64,000 bases of DNA, taken from NCBI RefSeq assembly GCF_003033885.1, contig NZ_CP024081.1, positions 2,358,227-2,422,226 on the forward strand. The letters run 5' to 3'. The notes under the pieces were generated by a model that saw only the letters and a program-made list of their open reading frames with translations, ran no database searches and was not told where the DNA came from. Both the position numbers and the translations under genes were made by a program. Source of the DNA: Pseudomonas rhizophila (GTDB taxonomy: Bacteria; Pseudomonadota; Gammaproteobacteria; Pseudomonadales; Pseudomonadaceae). Positions 57,737 through 64,000 of this stretch are shown here, piece by piece; position 1 is the stretch's first letter, and every line of letters starts with the position of its first letter.

Positions 57737-58705
57737 ATGATCGTTGACCGTCAAGGCAGGCGTTTCCGCAATTTGCGAATCAGCCTGACTTCAGCCTGCA
57801 ATTACGCCTGTACCTACTGCGTGCCCAACGGCAAGCGGCTGGTGGCTGCGCAGGATGAACTGTCGGCCGAGGCCATGGCGCGCGGTGTGGCCTACCTGAT
57901 CGAAGCTGCCGGTATCGAGCGGCTGCGCATCACCGGCGGCGAGCCGCTGGTCAGCCCCAAGCTTGAAAGCTTCATGATGGCGGTGGGGCAGATGGGCCTG
58001 GAGGACATCAGCCTGACCACCAATGGTCAGTTACTGGCCAAAAAGCTGCCTTTGCTGGTAGATGCCGGCATTCGCCGCATCAACGTTTCCCTCGATACCC
58101 TGGACCCAGGGGCGTTTCGCAGTATCGCCCGCGGTGGCGATCTGGCAACCGTGCTCGACGGGATGGATCAGGCCCGTGCTGCGGGAATGAAGATCAAGGT
58201 CAACATGGTGCCGTTGCGCGGGCAGAACCTGGATCAGGTGATGCCACTGCTCGAGTACTGCCTGGAGCGCGGCTATGAGCTGCGCTTCATCGAGCTGATG
58301 CGCATGGGGCACCTGGCCAGCGACTCCAATGCGTTCCTGCAGCAATTCGTCAGCCTTCAGCAGTTGCTGAGCCTGATCGGCGACCAGTACGAGTACCTGC
58401 AAGCCGACGCTCCAGTGGATGCCACCGCAGTGCGCTATGAAATTCCGGGCCTAGGGCATTTTGGCGTGATCGCTAACGAAAGCGTGCCGTTCTGTCGTAC
58501 CTGCTCACGGTTGCGGCTGTCCTCCACGGGTTGGCTGCATGGCTGCCTGTCGTCGAGTAACCGACACTTTGTCGGCGATCTGCTGGACAAACCCCGTCAT
58601 CAGGCCTTGCCGGCTCTGCAGCGCTTGCTGGTCAAGGCGTTGGGGGATAAGCAGGAAGTGGCGTTCTCTGGCGGCGCAACCATCATGAAAATCATCGGCG
58701 GTTGA
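57737..58705 (+). CDS. moaA: GTP 3',8-cyclase MoaA
   Basis: 322-aa radical SAM enzyme for the first step of molybdopterin synthesis. The first cluster motif is Cys21-x3-Cys25-x2-Cys28 (SACNYACTYC), the SAM-binding GGEP is in ITGGEPLVSP, and the second cluster uses FCRTCSRLRLSSTGWLHGC. The essential terminal Gly-Gly is kept (IIGG). GGAG precedes the ATG. It would supply the cofactor for the IorAB enzyme among others. Pseudomonads usually carry more than one moaA copy. Confidence 0.92.
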   Translation: MIVDRQGRRFRNLRISLTSACNYACTYCVPNGKRLVAAQDELSAEAMARGVAYLIEAAGIERLRITGGEPLVSPKLESFMMAVGQMGLEDISLTTNGQLLAKKLPLLVDAGIRRINVSLDTLDPGAFRSIARGGDLATVLDGMDQARAAGMKIKVNMVPLRGQNLDQVMPLLEYCLERGYELRFIELMRMGHLASDSNAFLQQFVSLQQLLSLIGDQYEYLQADAPVDATAVRYEIPGLGHFGVIANESVPFCRTCSRLRLSSTGWLHGCLSSSNRHFVGDLLDKPRHQALPALQRLLVKALGDKQEVAFSGGATIMKIIGG

Positions 58706-58709
58706 CGAA

Positions 58710-58780
58710 TGCTATCGCGGGCAAGCTTTGCTCCCAGGTGAACACCGTACCTGTGGGAGCAAGGCTTGCCCGCGATAGCA
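58710..58780. repeat. paired REP-like elements
   Basis: Inverted arms TGCTATCGCGGGCAAGC...GCTCCC (58710-58739) and the mirror at 58749-58780 form a long hairpin downstream of moaA; likely a stabiliser or terminator. Confidence 0.85.
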
Positions 58781-58890
58781 ATTTCCCCTTCACTTGGATG
58801 TGTCTGACACCCCCATTTCGATGAGCTGGCGCAAAAGCTGCATCCAATGGCCATTCGCCGGTTTTCCGTCACCGGTTTTTGGAGGGTAGG

Positions 58891-59496
58891 ATGCGTAGCC
58901 TGGTTTTGCTGCTGGCCGTTTTGGCGCTCGGTGGCTGCATGAATGTCAGCGACATGGGGGAGGGCGTTCGCTACCACATGAGCGACGCCGGTTTGCTGGA
59001 CCACAGCGACAGCCGGCGTGTGAATAACCTGCGCATCCAGCCGGATTCGTTCATCTACATTGCTCAGGGTGCCTTCGCGCCTCCCGGCAGTGCCTACCCG
59101 CGGCCCAATGTCGTCGCCGAAGAGGCCTTCAACGGTTTCATCGAGTATTTCCCCATGGTGCGTCGTGCCCGGGTTCCCGAGGGCCTGGACCAAGCCATGG
59201 GCGAAGCCCGAGCCGCCGGTGCTCACTACTTGCTGTATACGCGGTTCGCCAAGGCCGACAACCGTATCGGCAACACCGACGAATGGCTGGATGAAGAGGC
59301 CGTGGACCGTTTGGGTGTCGACACCAGCGTCATTCAAATCATGTTGATCGAGACCAGTACCCAGTATTTGATTGATACTGCACGCATCAAGAGTCGTGGC
59401 GGTTTACTGACGTTGCACGACAAACAGCCAGAAGACCTGATCGCTCCCCCTTTGCGCGAGTATGCCCGCAGCCTGTTGGGAGTGAGCGACCAGTAA
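58891..59496 (+). CDS. DUF4823-type lipoprotein
   Basis: 201 aa. A lipoprotein signal with lipobox ALGGC (Cys16) is followed by a soluble domain with YFPMVRRARVPEGLDQAMGEAR and ADNRIGNTDEW. I place it in DUF4823 from its general pattern; function unknown. GGAGG 7 nt before the ATG supports the start. It precedes DUF1285 by 16 nt, so the two may form an operon. Confidence 0.85.
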   Translation: MRSLVLLLAVLALGGCMNVSDMGEGVRYHMSDAGLLDHSDSRRVNNLRIQPDSFIYIAQGAFAPPGSAYPRPNVVAEEAFNGFIEYFPMVRRARVPEGLDQAMGEARAAGAHYLLYTRFAKADNRIGNTDEWLDEEAVDRLGVDTSVIQIMLIETSTQYLIDTARIKSRGGLLTLHDKQPEDLIAPPLREYARSLLGVSDQ

Positions 59497-59512
59497 CATT
59501 CAAGGAGTCACC

Positions 59513-60073
59513 ATGAGCGGACCGCAAAAAGCCAATGACCTGCTGGGGCAGATCCCCAAGACCAAAGGTTTGCCGCCAGTCCACTTGTGGAATCCTGACT
59601 TCTGCGGCGATATCGACATGCGCATCGCCCGTGATGGCACCTGGTATTACCTGGGTACGCCAATCGGGCGCAAGCCGATGGTCAAGCTGTTCTCCACTAT
59701 CATCCGCCGCGACGGCGATGATTACTTCCTGATCACTCCTGTGGAAAAAGTTGGCATCAAGGTCGACGATGCACCGTTTGTGGCGGTGACCCTGGAGGTT
59801 GAAGGGCAGGGTGAGCAGCAGCGACTGCGCTTCACCACCAACGTCGAGGAAACCACTGAGGCCGGCGGCGAACATCCGATGCGGGTGGTGATCGATCCGC
59901 AAACCCAGGAACCCGCGCCCTACGTGCACGTACGCAGCAACCTCGAAGCGCTGATCCATCGCAATGTGTTCTACCAGTTGGTGGAGCTGGCGGTCAGTCG
60001 CGAGATCGACGGGCAGAGGTGGTTGGGGGTATGGAGTGGTGGGGTATTTTTCCCGATAGGCCTGGAACCCTGA
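59513..60073 (+). CDS. DUF1285 protein
   Basis: 186 aa, soluble. Conserved blocks LWNPDFCGDIDMRIARDGTW and GTPIGRKPMVKLFSTIIRRD match DUF1285. Function unknown. AGGAG lies 7 nt before the ATG. Confidence 0.9.
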   Translation: MSGPQKANDLLGQIPKTKGLPPVHLWNPDFCGDIDMRIARDGTWYYLGTPIGRKPMVKLFSTIIRRDGDDYFLITPVEKVGIKVDDAPFVAVTLEVEGQGEQQRLRFTTNVEETTEAGGEHPMRVVIDPQTQEPAPYVHVRSNLEALIHRNVFYQLVELAVSREIDGQRWLGVWSGGVFFPIGLEP

Positions 60074-60075
60074 TC

Positions 60076-60156
60076 CCTGTGGGAGCGAGCCTGCTCGCAG
60101 TATGGCCAACCTTGTCTTAACTGATCCACCGCTATCGCGAGCAGGCTCGCTCCCAC
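60076..60156. repeat. paired REP-like elements
   Basis: Arms with GTGGGAGCGAGCCTGCTCGC (60079-60098) and GCGAGCAGGCTCGCTCCCAC (60137-60156) are exact inverted copies between the DUF1285 gene and the arabinose cluster. Confidence 0.88.
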
Positions 60157-60180
60157 CCGGGTGAAGCCGTAAAATTCAAA

Positions 60181-60209
60181 TTGACACCCAATCATATGAT
60201 GATTAGTTT
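60181..60209 (+). promoter_or_regulatory. promoter and operator of the GntR/FCD regulator
   Basis: -35 TTGACA (60181-60186), 17-nt spacer and a -10-like TAGTTT (60204-60209). A perfect palindrome ATCATATGAT (60191-60200) fills the spacer, the classic place for autorepression by a GntR-family protein. A near-identical palindrome lies upstream of araF. Confidence 0.65.
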
Positions 60210-60241
60210 GGGCCTCTATAGAAAGTGGCCCCGGGGTGTTC

Positions 60242-60988
60242 ATGTCCAGCAGTTTTCACGCATCGACCGTCGATTGGCTGGGGGGCTGGATAGCCGCCGG
60301 TCAGGTCAAGCCTGGGCAGACCATCAAGGTTGAGGCCGACCTCGGCCAGCAATTGGGCGTCAGCCGCACGGTGATCCGCGAAGCGATCAAGACCCTGGTG
60401 GCCAAAGGCATGCTGGAAGTCGGCCCGAAAGTCGGGACACGGGTGCTGCCGGTGCGTCGCTGGAATCTGTTCGACCCGCAGGTGGTCGGTTGGCTGTCGC
60501 GCAGTGGGCTGCCGGAAAATTTCGTCGATGACCTGCTGGACCTGCGGCGTACCATCGAACCGATGGCGGTGCGCTGGGCGTGTGAGCGCGCGACGGCCGA
60601 TCAGGTGCAGGCGATCCGCCTGGCCTACCATGCCCTGGAGCGGGCGGTGGACAGCGGGGCCGATTACAACCGTGCCGACCAGTTCTTCCATGAGTGCATC
60701 CTCGCTGCCAGCCACAATCAATTTATTGAGCAAATGGTCCCGGCCCTGGGCGCGCTGCTGGCGGTGTCGTTCGAGGTGTCCGCCGCCGACCCGGATGAGC
60801 TGCGCCGCACGTTGCCGATCCACAAGGATATTGCCGAAGCCATCGCTGCCCGTGACGCGGCGCGGGGCGTCTGGGCCTGCATGACCTTGATCGATAACGC
60901 TGACCTGGCGATCAAGCGTTTTTACCCTAACGTCATGGCCGGGCGGACAGAGATCGCCGGGCAAGCGGGAAACAGGAGTGTTCAATGA
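60242..60988 (+). CDS. GntR-family (FadR/FCD) regulator of the arabinose cluster
   Basis: 248 aa. The winged HTH (about residues 10-75) has KVEADLGQQLGVSRTVIREAIKTLVAKGMLEVGPKVGTRV; an FCD ligand domain follows with DLLDLRRTIEPMAVRWACE and the metal-binding Asp/His positions (ADQFFHECIL). It probably senses a sugar acid or lactone of the pathway. Its own promoter contains the palindrome ATCATATGAT. It is followed by the lactonase with a 4-nt overlap. The GTG at 60236 is an alternative start. Confidence 0.88.
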   Translation: MSSSFHASTVDWLGGWIAAGQVKPGQTIKVEADLGQQLGVSRTVIREAIKTLVAKGMLEVGPKVGTRVLPVRRWNLFDPQVVGWLSRSGLPENFVDDLLDLRRTIEPMAVRWACERATADQVQAIRLAYHALERAVDSGADYNRADQFFHECILAASHNQFIEQMVPALGALLAVSFEVSAADPDELRRTLPIHKDIAEAIAARDAARGVWACMTLIDNADLAIKRFYPNVMAGRTEIAGQAGNRSVQ

Positions 60989-61860
60989 TGTGGGCGGCTG
61001 TGACGGAACACCGGGCGATATTGGGAGAGGGCCCCTTCTGGGACGAGCCGACCCAAGCACTGTATTGGGTCGACATTGCTGGTAAACAGGCGCTGCGGCT
61101 GATCGGCGCGAATGTGCAAATCTGGCAGATGCCCGAGCATGTGTCCGCTTTCATTCCGACACAAAGCGGCGACGCCTTGGTGACCCTGAGCAGCGGTGTC
61201 TATCGACTCGATCTGGATTCGCCGGGACTGGAACCGAACCTGAAATTGCTGTGCATGGCCGATCCCCGGCCAGGGAATCGCGCCAACGAGGCCCGTTGCG
61301 ATGCCCTGGGCCAGCTCTGGCTCGGCACCATGCAGAACAACATCGGCGAAAACGCAGAAGACCTGCCCATTGAAGGACGATTCGGGGGCCTGTTTCGCAT
61401 TGGCGCCGATGGCCGGGTCATGCCGCTGCTGCGTGATCGGGGCATTCCCAACACTCTGTTATGGAGTCCTGACGGCACTACGGTGTATTTCGGCGAAAGT
61501 CTCGACGGCACGCTTTACCGACATTTCATTTATCCCGACGGCAGCCTGGCCCCCGCCGAGGTCTGGTTTGGCCCTCACCCGCGTGGCGGCCCCGACGGCT
61601 CGGCAATGGATGCCAGGGGCTATGTCTGGAATGCTCGCTGGGACGGTAGCTGCCTGCTGCGACTGAACCCGCAAGGTCAGGTTGATCGGGTGATCGAGCT
61701 GCCCGTCAGTCGTCCCACCAGCTGTGTGTTTGGTGGTGAGGACCTCAAGACACTGTACATCACCAGTGCGGCGAGCCCACTTAACCATCCACTCGACGGC
61801 GCGGTGTTGTCGATGCGAGTCGATGTACCCGGTGTGGCTTGTACGCGGTTTGCGGGCTGA
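60985..61860 (+). CDS. SMP-30/gluconolactonase-family lactonase (probable arabinolactonase)
   Basis: 291 aa, SMP-30/regucalcin beta-propeller. It has LGEGPFWDEPTQALYWVDI with the metal-binding Glu, NEARCDALGQLWLGTM, IPNTLLWSPDGTTVYFGES and PDGSAMDARGYVWNARWDGS. It opens sugar lactones to the acids; in this context L-arabinono-1,4-lactone is the likely substrate. AGGAG 6 nt before the first ATG; the start may also be the next Met. Confidence 0.88.
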   Translation: MMWAAVTEHRAILGEGPFWDEPTQALYWVDIAGKQALRLIGANVQIWQMPEHVSAFIPTQSGDALVTLSSGVYRLDLDSPGLEPNLKLLCMADPRPGNRANEARCDALGQLWLGTMQNNIGENAEDLPIEGRFGGLFRIGADGRVMPLLRDRGIPNTLLWSPDGTTVYFGESLDGTLYRHFIYPDGSLAPAEVWFGPHPRGGPDGSAMDARGYVWNARWDGSCLLRLNPQGQVDRVIELPVSRPTSCVFGGEDLKTLYITSAASPLNHPLDGAVLSMRVDVPGVACTRFAG

Positions 61861-61877
61861 ATCCCAAAATATGGGAT
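61861..61877. promoter_or_regulatory. inverted repeat upstream of the dehydrogenase promoter
   Basis: Arms ATCCCA and TGGGAT around AAATA, starting right after the lactonase stop and 14 nt before the -35 box at 61891. It could bind an activator. Confidence 0.4.
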
Positions 61878-61890
61878 GTAAATATATATA

Positions 61891-61920
61891 TTGAGATTAT
61901 TTGGCGAGCGGGTTTATAGT
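61891..61920 (+). promoter_or_regulatory. promoter of the dehydrogenase/araF unit
   Basis: -35 TTGAGA (61891-61896), 18-nt spacer, -10 TATAGT (61915-61920). The predicted start is near 61927, giving a leader of about 160 nt before the SDR gene. Confidence 0.65.
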
Positions 61921-61972
61921 CGGTCCCATCAGCGACACGCACTCACACTAAAAAAACAAGACAGGTGAAGTG

Positions 61973-62083
61973 ATGCAACGATCTTCCTCCGTACCGCCCG
62001 ACGGCGTACGCGATTCCAAAAGCCTTTCGACCGGTCATCTCTGGATGTCCGGTTTTTGTCGTGCTTGCGGACAGGAGTCTTGA
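61973..62083 (+). CDS. 36-codon leader ORF upstream of the dehydrogenase gene
   Basis: Begins ATG with AGGTGA about 5 nt upstream and ends TGA 3 nt before the SDR start. The peptide starts MQRSSSVPPDGVRDSKS and ends GFCRACGQES. No relative is recognised. It covers two hairpins, one of them terminator-like, so it may be a leader peptide rather than a functional protein. A short ORF can also arise by chance. Confidence 0.4.
   Translation: MQRSSSVPPDGVRDSKSLSTGHLWMSGFCRACGQES
61990..62010 (+). repeat. first leader hairpin
   Basis: CGTAC-C-GCC pairs with GGC-GTACG, an 8-bp stem with one bulged C and loop CGAC, inside the leader ORF. Confidence 0.5.
62030..62057 (+). terminator. terminator-like hairpin in the dehydrogenase leader
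   Basis: ACCGG(T)CATC pairs with GATG(T)CCGGT: nine pairs and one T-T mismatch, loop TCTG, ending in five T (62053-62057). It lies within the leader ORF, 30 nt before the SDR start, as expected for an attenuator. Confidence 0.55.
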
Positions 62084-62086
62084 GTC

Positions 62087-62905
62087 ATGGCCCACACCCT
62101 GTCCTTGTTACCGATGCCCGAACCCCCGAAAGGCGAACGCCTGAAAAACAAAGTTGTGCTGCTGACCGGGGCTGCCCAAGGCATTGGCGAGGCGATCGTC
62201 GCCGCGTTCGCCTCGCAGCAGGCACGCTTGGTCATCAGTGATATCCAGGCCGAGAAGGTTGAGACAGTCGCAGCCCTCTGGCGTGAACGCGGGGCGGATG
62301 TGCAGGCACTCAAAGCCGATGTATCCAACCAGCAGGACCTGCATGCCATGGCCCGTCGTGCCGTCGAGCTGCACGGTCGCATCGACGTTCTGGTGAACTG
62401 CGCGGGCGTGAACGTATTTCGTGACCCGCTGGAAATGACCGAGCAAGATTGGCGGCGTTGTTTCGCCATCGACCTGGATGGCGCCTGGTACGGTTGCAAG
62501 GCTGTGTTGCCGCAGATGCTTGAGCAGGGCGGGGGCAGCATCATCAATATCGCCTCGACTCATTCATCCCACATCATTCCCGGCTGTTTCCCTTACCCGG
62601 TGGCCAAGCACGGACTGCTCGGCCTGACCCGCGCATTGGGTATCGAATACGCGCCCAAAGGTGTGCGGGTGAATGCCATTGCGCCGGGTTACATCGAAAC
62701 CCAATTGAATATCGACTACTGGAACGGCTTCGCCGATCCACATGCCGAACGCCAGCGTGCGCTGGATCTGCACCCGCCACGCCGAATCGGCCAGCCGATC
62801 GAAGTGGCAATGACGGCGGTGTTCCTGGCCAGCGATGAAGCACCTTTCATCAACGCCTCGTGCATCACCATCGATGGCGGACGTTCGGTCATGTACCACG
62901 ACTGA
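62087..62905 (+). CDS. SDR dehydrogenase (probable L-arabinose 1-dehydrogenase)
   Basis: 272-aa classical short-chain dehydrogenase. The cofactor motif is LTGAAQGIGEA, the NNAG motif reads NCAG, and the active site is Ser in ASTHSS with YPVAK (Tyr near 170). An Asp after the second strand (ISDIQ) favours NAD. With an arabinolactonase-like protein and AraF beside it, oxidation of L-arabinose to the lactone is the likely reaction; a related aldose is possible. AGGAG lies 9 nt upstream. Confidence 0.88.
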   Translation: MAHTLSLLPMPEPPKGERLKNKVVLLTGAAQGIGEAIVAAFASQQARLVISDIQAEKVETVAALWRERGADVQALKADVSNQQDLHAMARRAVELHGRIDVLVNCAGVNVFRDPLEMTEQDWRRCFAIDLDGAWYGCKAVLPQMLEQGGGSIINIASTHSSHIIPGCFPYPVAKHGLLGLTRALGIEYAPKGVRVNAIAPGYIETQLNIDYWNGFADPHAERQRALDLHPPRRIGQPIEVAMTAVFLASDEAPFINASCITIDGGRSVMYHD

Positions 62906-62948
62906 ATATTTCGGGATTTCAGTCGGAAACTTCGCCTGTAATCCAATC

Positions 62949-62958
62949 ATCATACGAT
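62949..62958. promoter_or_regulatory. operator-like palindrome upstream of araF
   Basis: ATCATACGAT, a palindrome with one mismatch, in the same setting (CCAAT before, TTTGG after) as ATCATATGAT at 60191-60200. Probably a site for the GntR-family regulator. Confidence 0.6.
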
Positions 62959-63080
62959 ATGACTATTTGGACCTATGCTGTACAGCAACATGTTTGACCG
63001 CCCAGCCTGCGCATTTCCACTGATGTTGGAGCAGGGCCCTGGACGTTTTGGCTTTCAATAAAAAAAACAAGGAGACAGCT

Positions 63081-64000
63081 ATGAATCATCGTCGTGGGAT
63101 CCGTTCCCTGTGCCGTGCCGCCCTGGCGGTTACTGCCGTCAGCCTCAGCAGCACCTTGCTGGCGGCCGAAGAAGTGAAGATCGGTTTTCTGGTCAAGCAG
63201 GCCGAAGAACCCTGGTTCCAGACCGAATGGGCGTTCGCCGAAAAGGCTGGTAAGGACCGGGGCTTCACGGTGATCAAGATCGCCGTGCCCGACGGCGAGA
63301 AGACCCTCTCGGCCATCGACAGCCTCGCCGCTAATGGCGCCAAGGGCTTCGTGATCTGCCCACCGGACGTGGCTCTCGGCCCGGCCATCGTGGCCAAGGC
63401 CAAACTCAATGACATGAAAGTGATTGCTGTGGATGACCGTTTCGTCGGCTCCGATGGCAAGTTCATGGAAGACGTGCCGTACCTGGGCATGGCCGCGTTC
63501 GAAGTGGGCCAGAAGCAAGGCGACGCGATGGCCGCTGAGGCGAAAAAGCGCGGTTGGGACTGGAAAGACACCTATGCCGTGATCAACACCTACAACGAGC
63601 TGGATACGGGCAAGAAACGTACCGACGGTTCGGTCGACGCCCTGAAGAAGGCCGGCTTTCCAGACGATCACATCCTTTATACCGCGCTGAAAACCCTCGA
63701 CGTGCCGGGCAGCATGGACGCCACCAACTCGGCCCTGGTGAAACTGCCCAGCGGGGCGAAAAACCTGATCATCGGCGGCATGAACGACAACACAGTGCTG
63801 GGCGGCGTGCGCGCCACCGAAAGCGCCGGGTTCAACGCGGCCAATGTGATCGGGATCGGCATCAACGGCACCGACGCCATCGGCGAACTGAAAAAACCCA
63901 ACAGCGGTTTCTTCGGTTCGATGCTGCCAAGCCCGCACATCGAAGGCTACAAGACCGCCGAAATGATGTACGAGTGGATCACCACCGGCAAAGAGCCACC
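63081..64000 (+). CDS. araF: L-arabinose ABC transporter binding protein AraF, 3'-truncated
   Basis: About 306 residues are visible before the window ends; E. coli AraF has about 329. A signal peptide (residues 1-29, ending LLAAEE) precedes a periplasmic sugar-binding protein of the type I fold. VKIGFLVKQAEEPWFQTEW, KIAVPDGEKTLSAIDSLAA, VIAVDDRFV and GGMNDNTVLGGVRATE follow E. coli AraF very closely. GGAGA lies 7 nt upstream. The ATPase and permease genes are expected downstream of the window. Confidence 0.94.
   Translation, partial: MNHRRGIRSLCRAALAVTAVSLSSTLLAAEEVKIGFLVKQAEEPWFQTEWAFAEKAGKDRGFTVIKIAVPDGEKTLSAIDSLAANGAKGFVICPPDVALGPAIVAKAKLNDMKVIAVDDRFVGSDGKFMEDVPYLGMAAFEVGQKQGDAMAAEAKKRGWDWKDTYAVINTYNELDTGKKRTDGSVDALKKAGFPDDHILYTALKTLDVPGSMDATNSALVKLPSGAKNLIIGGMNDNTVLGGVRATESAGFNAANVIGIGINGTDAIGELKKPNSGFFGSMLPSPHIEGYKTAEMMYEWITTGKEP

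Overview
The window is chromosomal DNA of a Pseudomonas of the fluorescens group. Evidence: high GC, protein sequences typical of that group, the housekeeping order comEC-exbBD-lpxK-kdsB-murB ... rne-rluC-sppA-maf-yceD-rpmF-plsX-fabDG-acpP-fabF-pabC-mltG-tmk-holB-pilZ-tatD, which I recall in P. aeruginosa as roughly PA2984 down to PA2957, and many fluorescens-type intergenic palindromes. No phage, IS element, plasmid function or CRISPR array was seen.

Layout. 1-2760: the 3' part of a chemoreceptor gene and a conserved membrane-anchored protein. 3026-3569: a tRNA operon with a strong promoter, two identical Glu-Gly pairs and a terminator. 3590-17881: a complete Tad (Flp pilus) locus. It has an AraC-type regulator with a dead receiver domain, two near-identical Flp pilins, a TadV prepilin peptidase, an extra AAA+ ATPase, RcpC, three TadE/G-type proteins, TadZ, TadA, TadB and TadC; DUF3613-like, TadD and RcpA lie on the opposite strand. 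18289-26574: a LysE/LysR divergent pair and a metabolic block (fadE, transglutaminase-like, GST, YadGH-type ABC exporter). 26675-34199: DUF2062, comEC, exbBD, lpxK, Trm112-like, kdsB, a low-molecular-weight phosphatase and murB. 34456-38820: a periplasmic molybdenum hydroxylase (IorAB type) with XdhC and MobA-like maturation genes, apparently inserted between murB and rne. 39129-56575: the rne to tatD housekeeping run, including the fatty-acid synthesis cluster. 56576-60073: an RgsA-like small RNA, TetR regulator, moaA, a lipoprotein and DUF1285. 60242-64000: start of a non-phosphorylating L-arabinose system (GntR/FCD regulator, lactonase, SDR dehydrogenase, AraF), cut by the window end.

Main points of interest. 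(1) The 56585-56711 minus-strand RNA carries a stretch complementary to the acpP ribosome-binding site 6.4 kb away. (2) The dehydrogenase gene of the arabinose cluster has a good promoter followed by a 36-codon ORF that overlaps a terminator-like hairpin, which looks like an attenuation leader. (3) Matching palindromes (ATCRTAYGAT) sit in the regulator promoter and ahead of araF. (4) The Tad locus carries an extra AAA+ ATPase, a pseudo-receiver regulator and pilins with a C-terminal CX8C loop. (5) rne has a predicted leader of about 635 nt, whereas the yceD-rpmF-plsX promoter predicts an almost leaderless mRNA.
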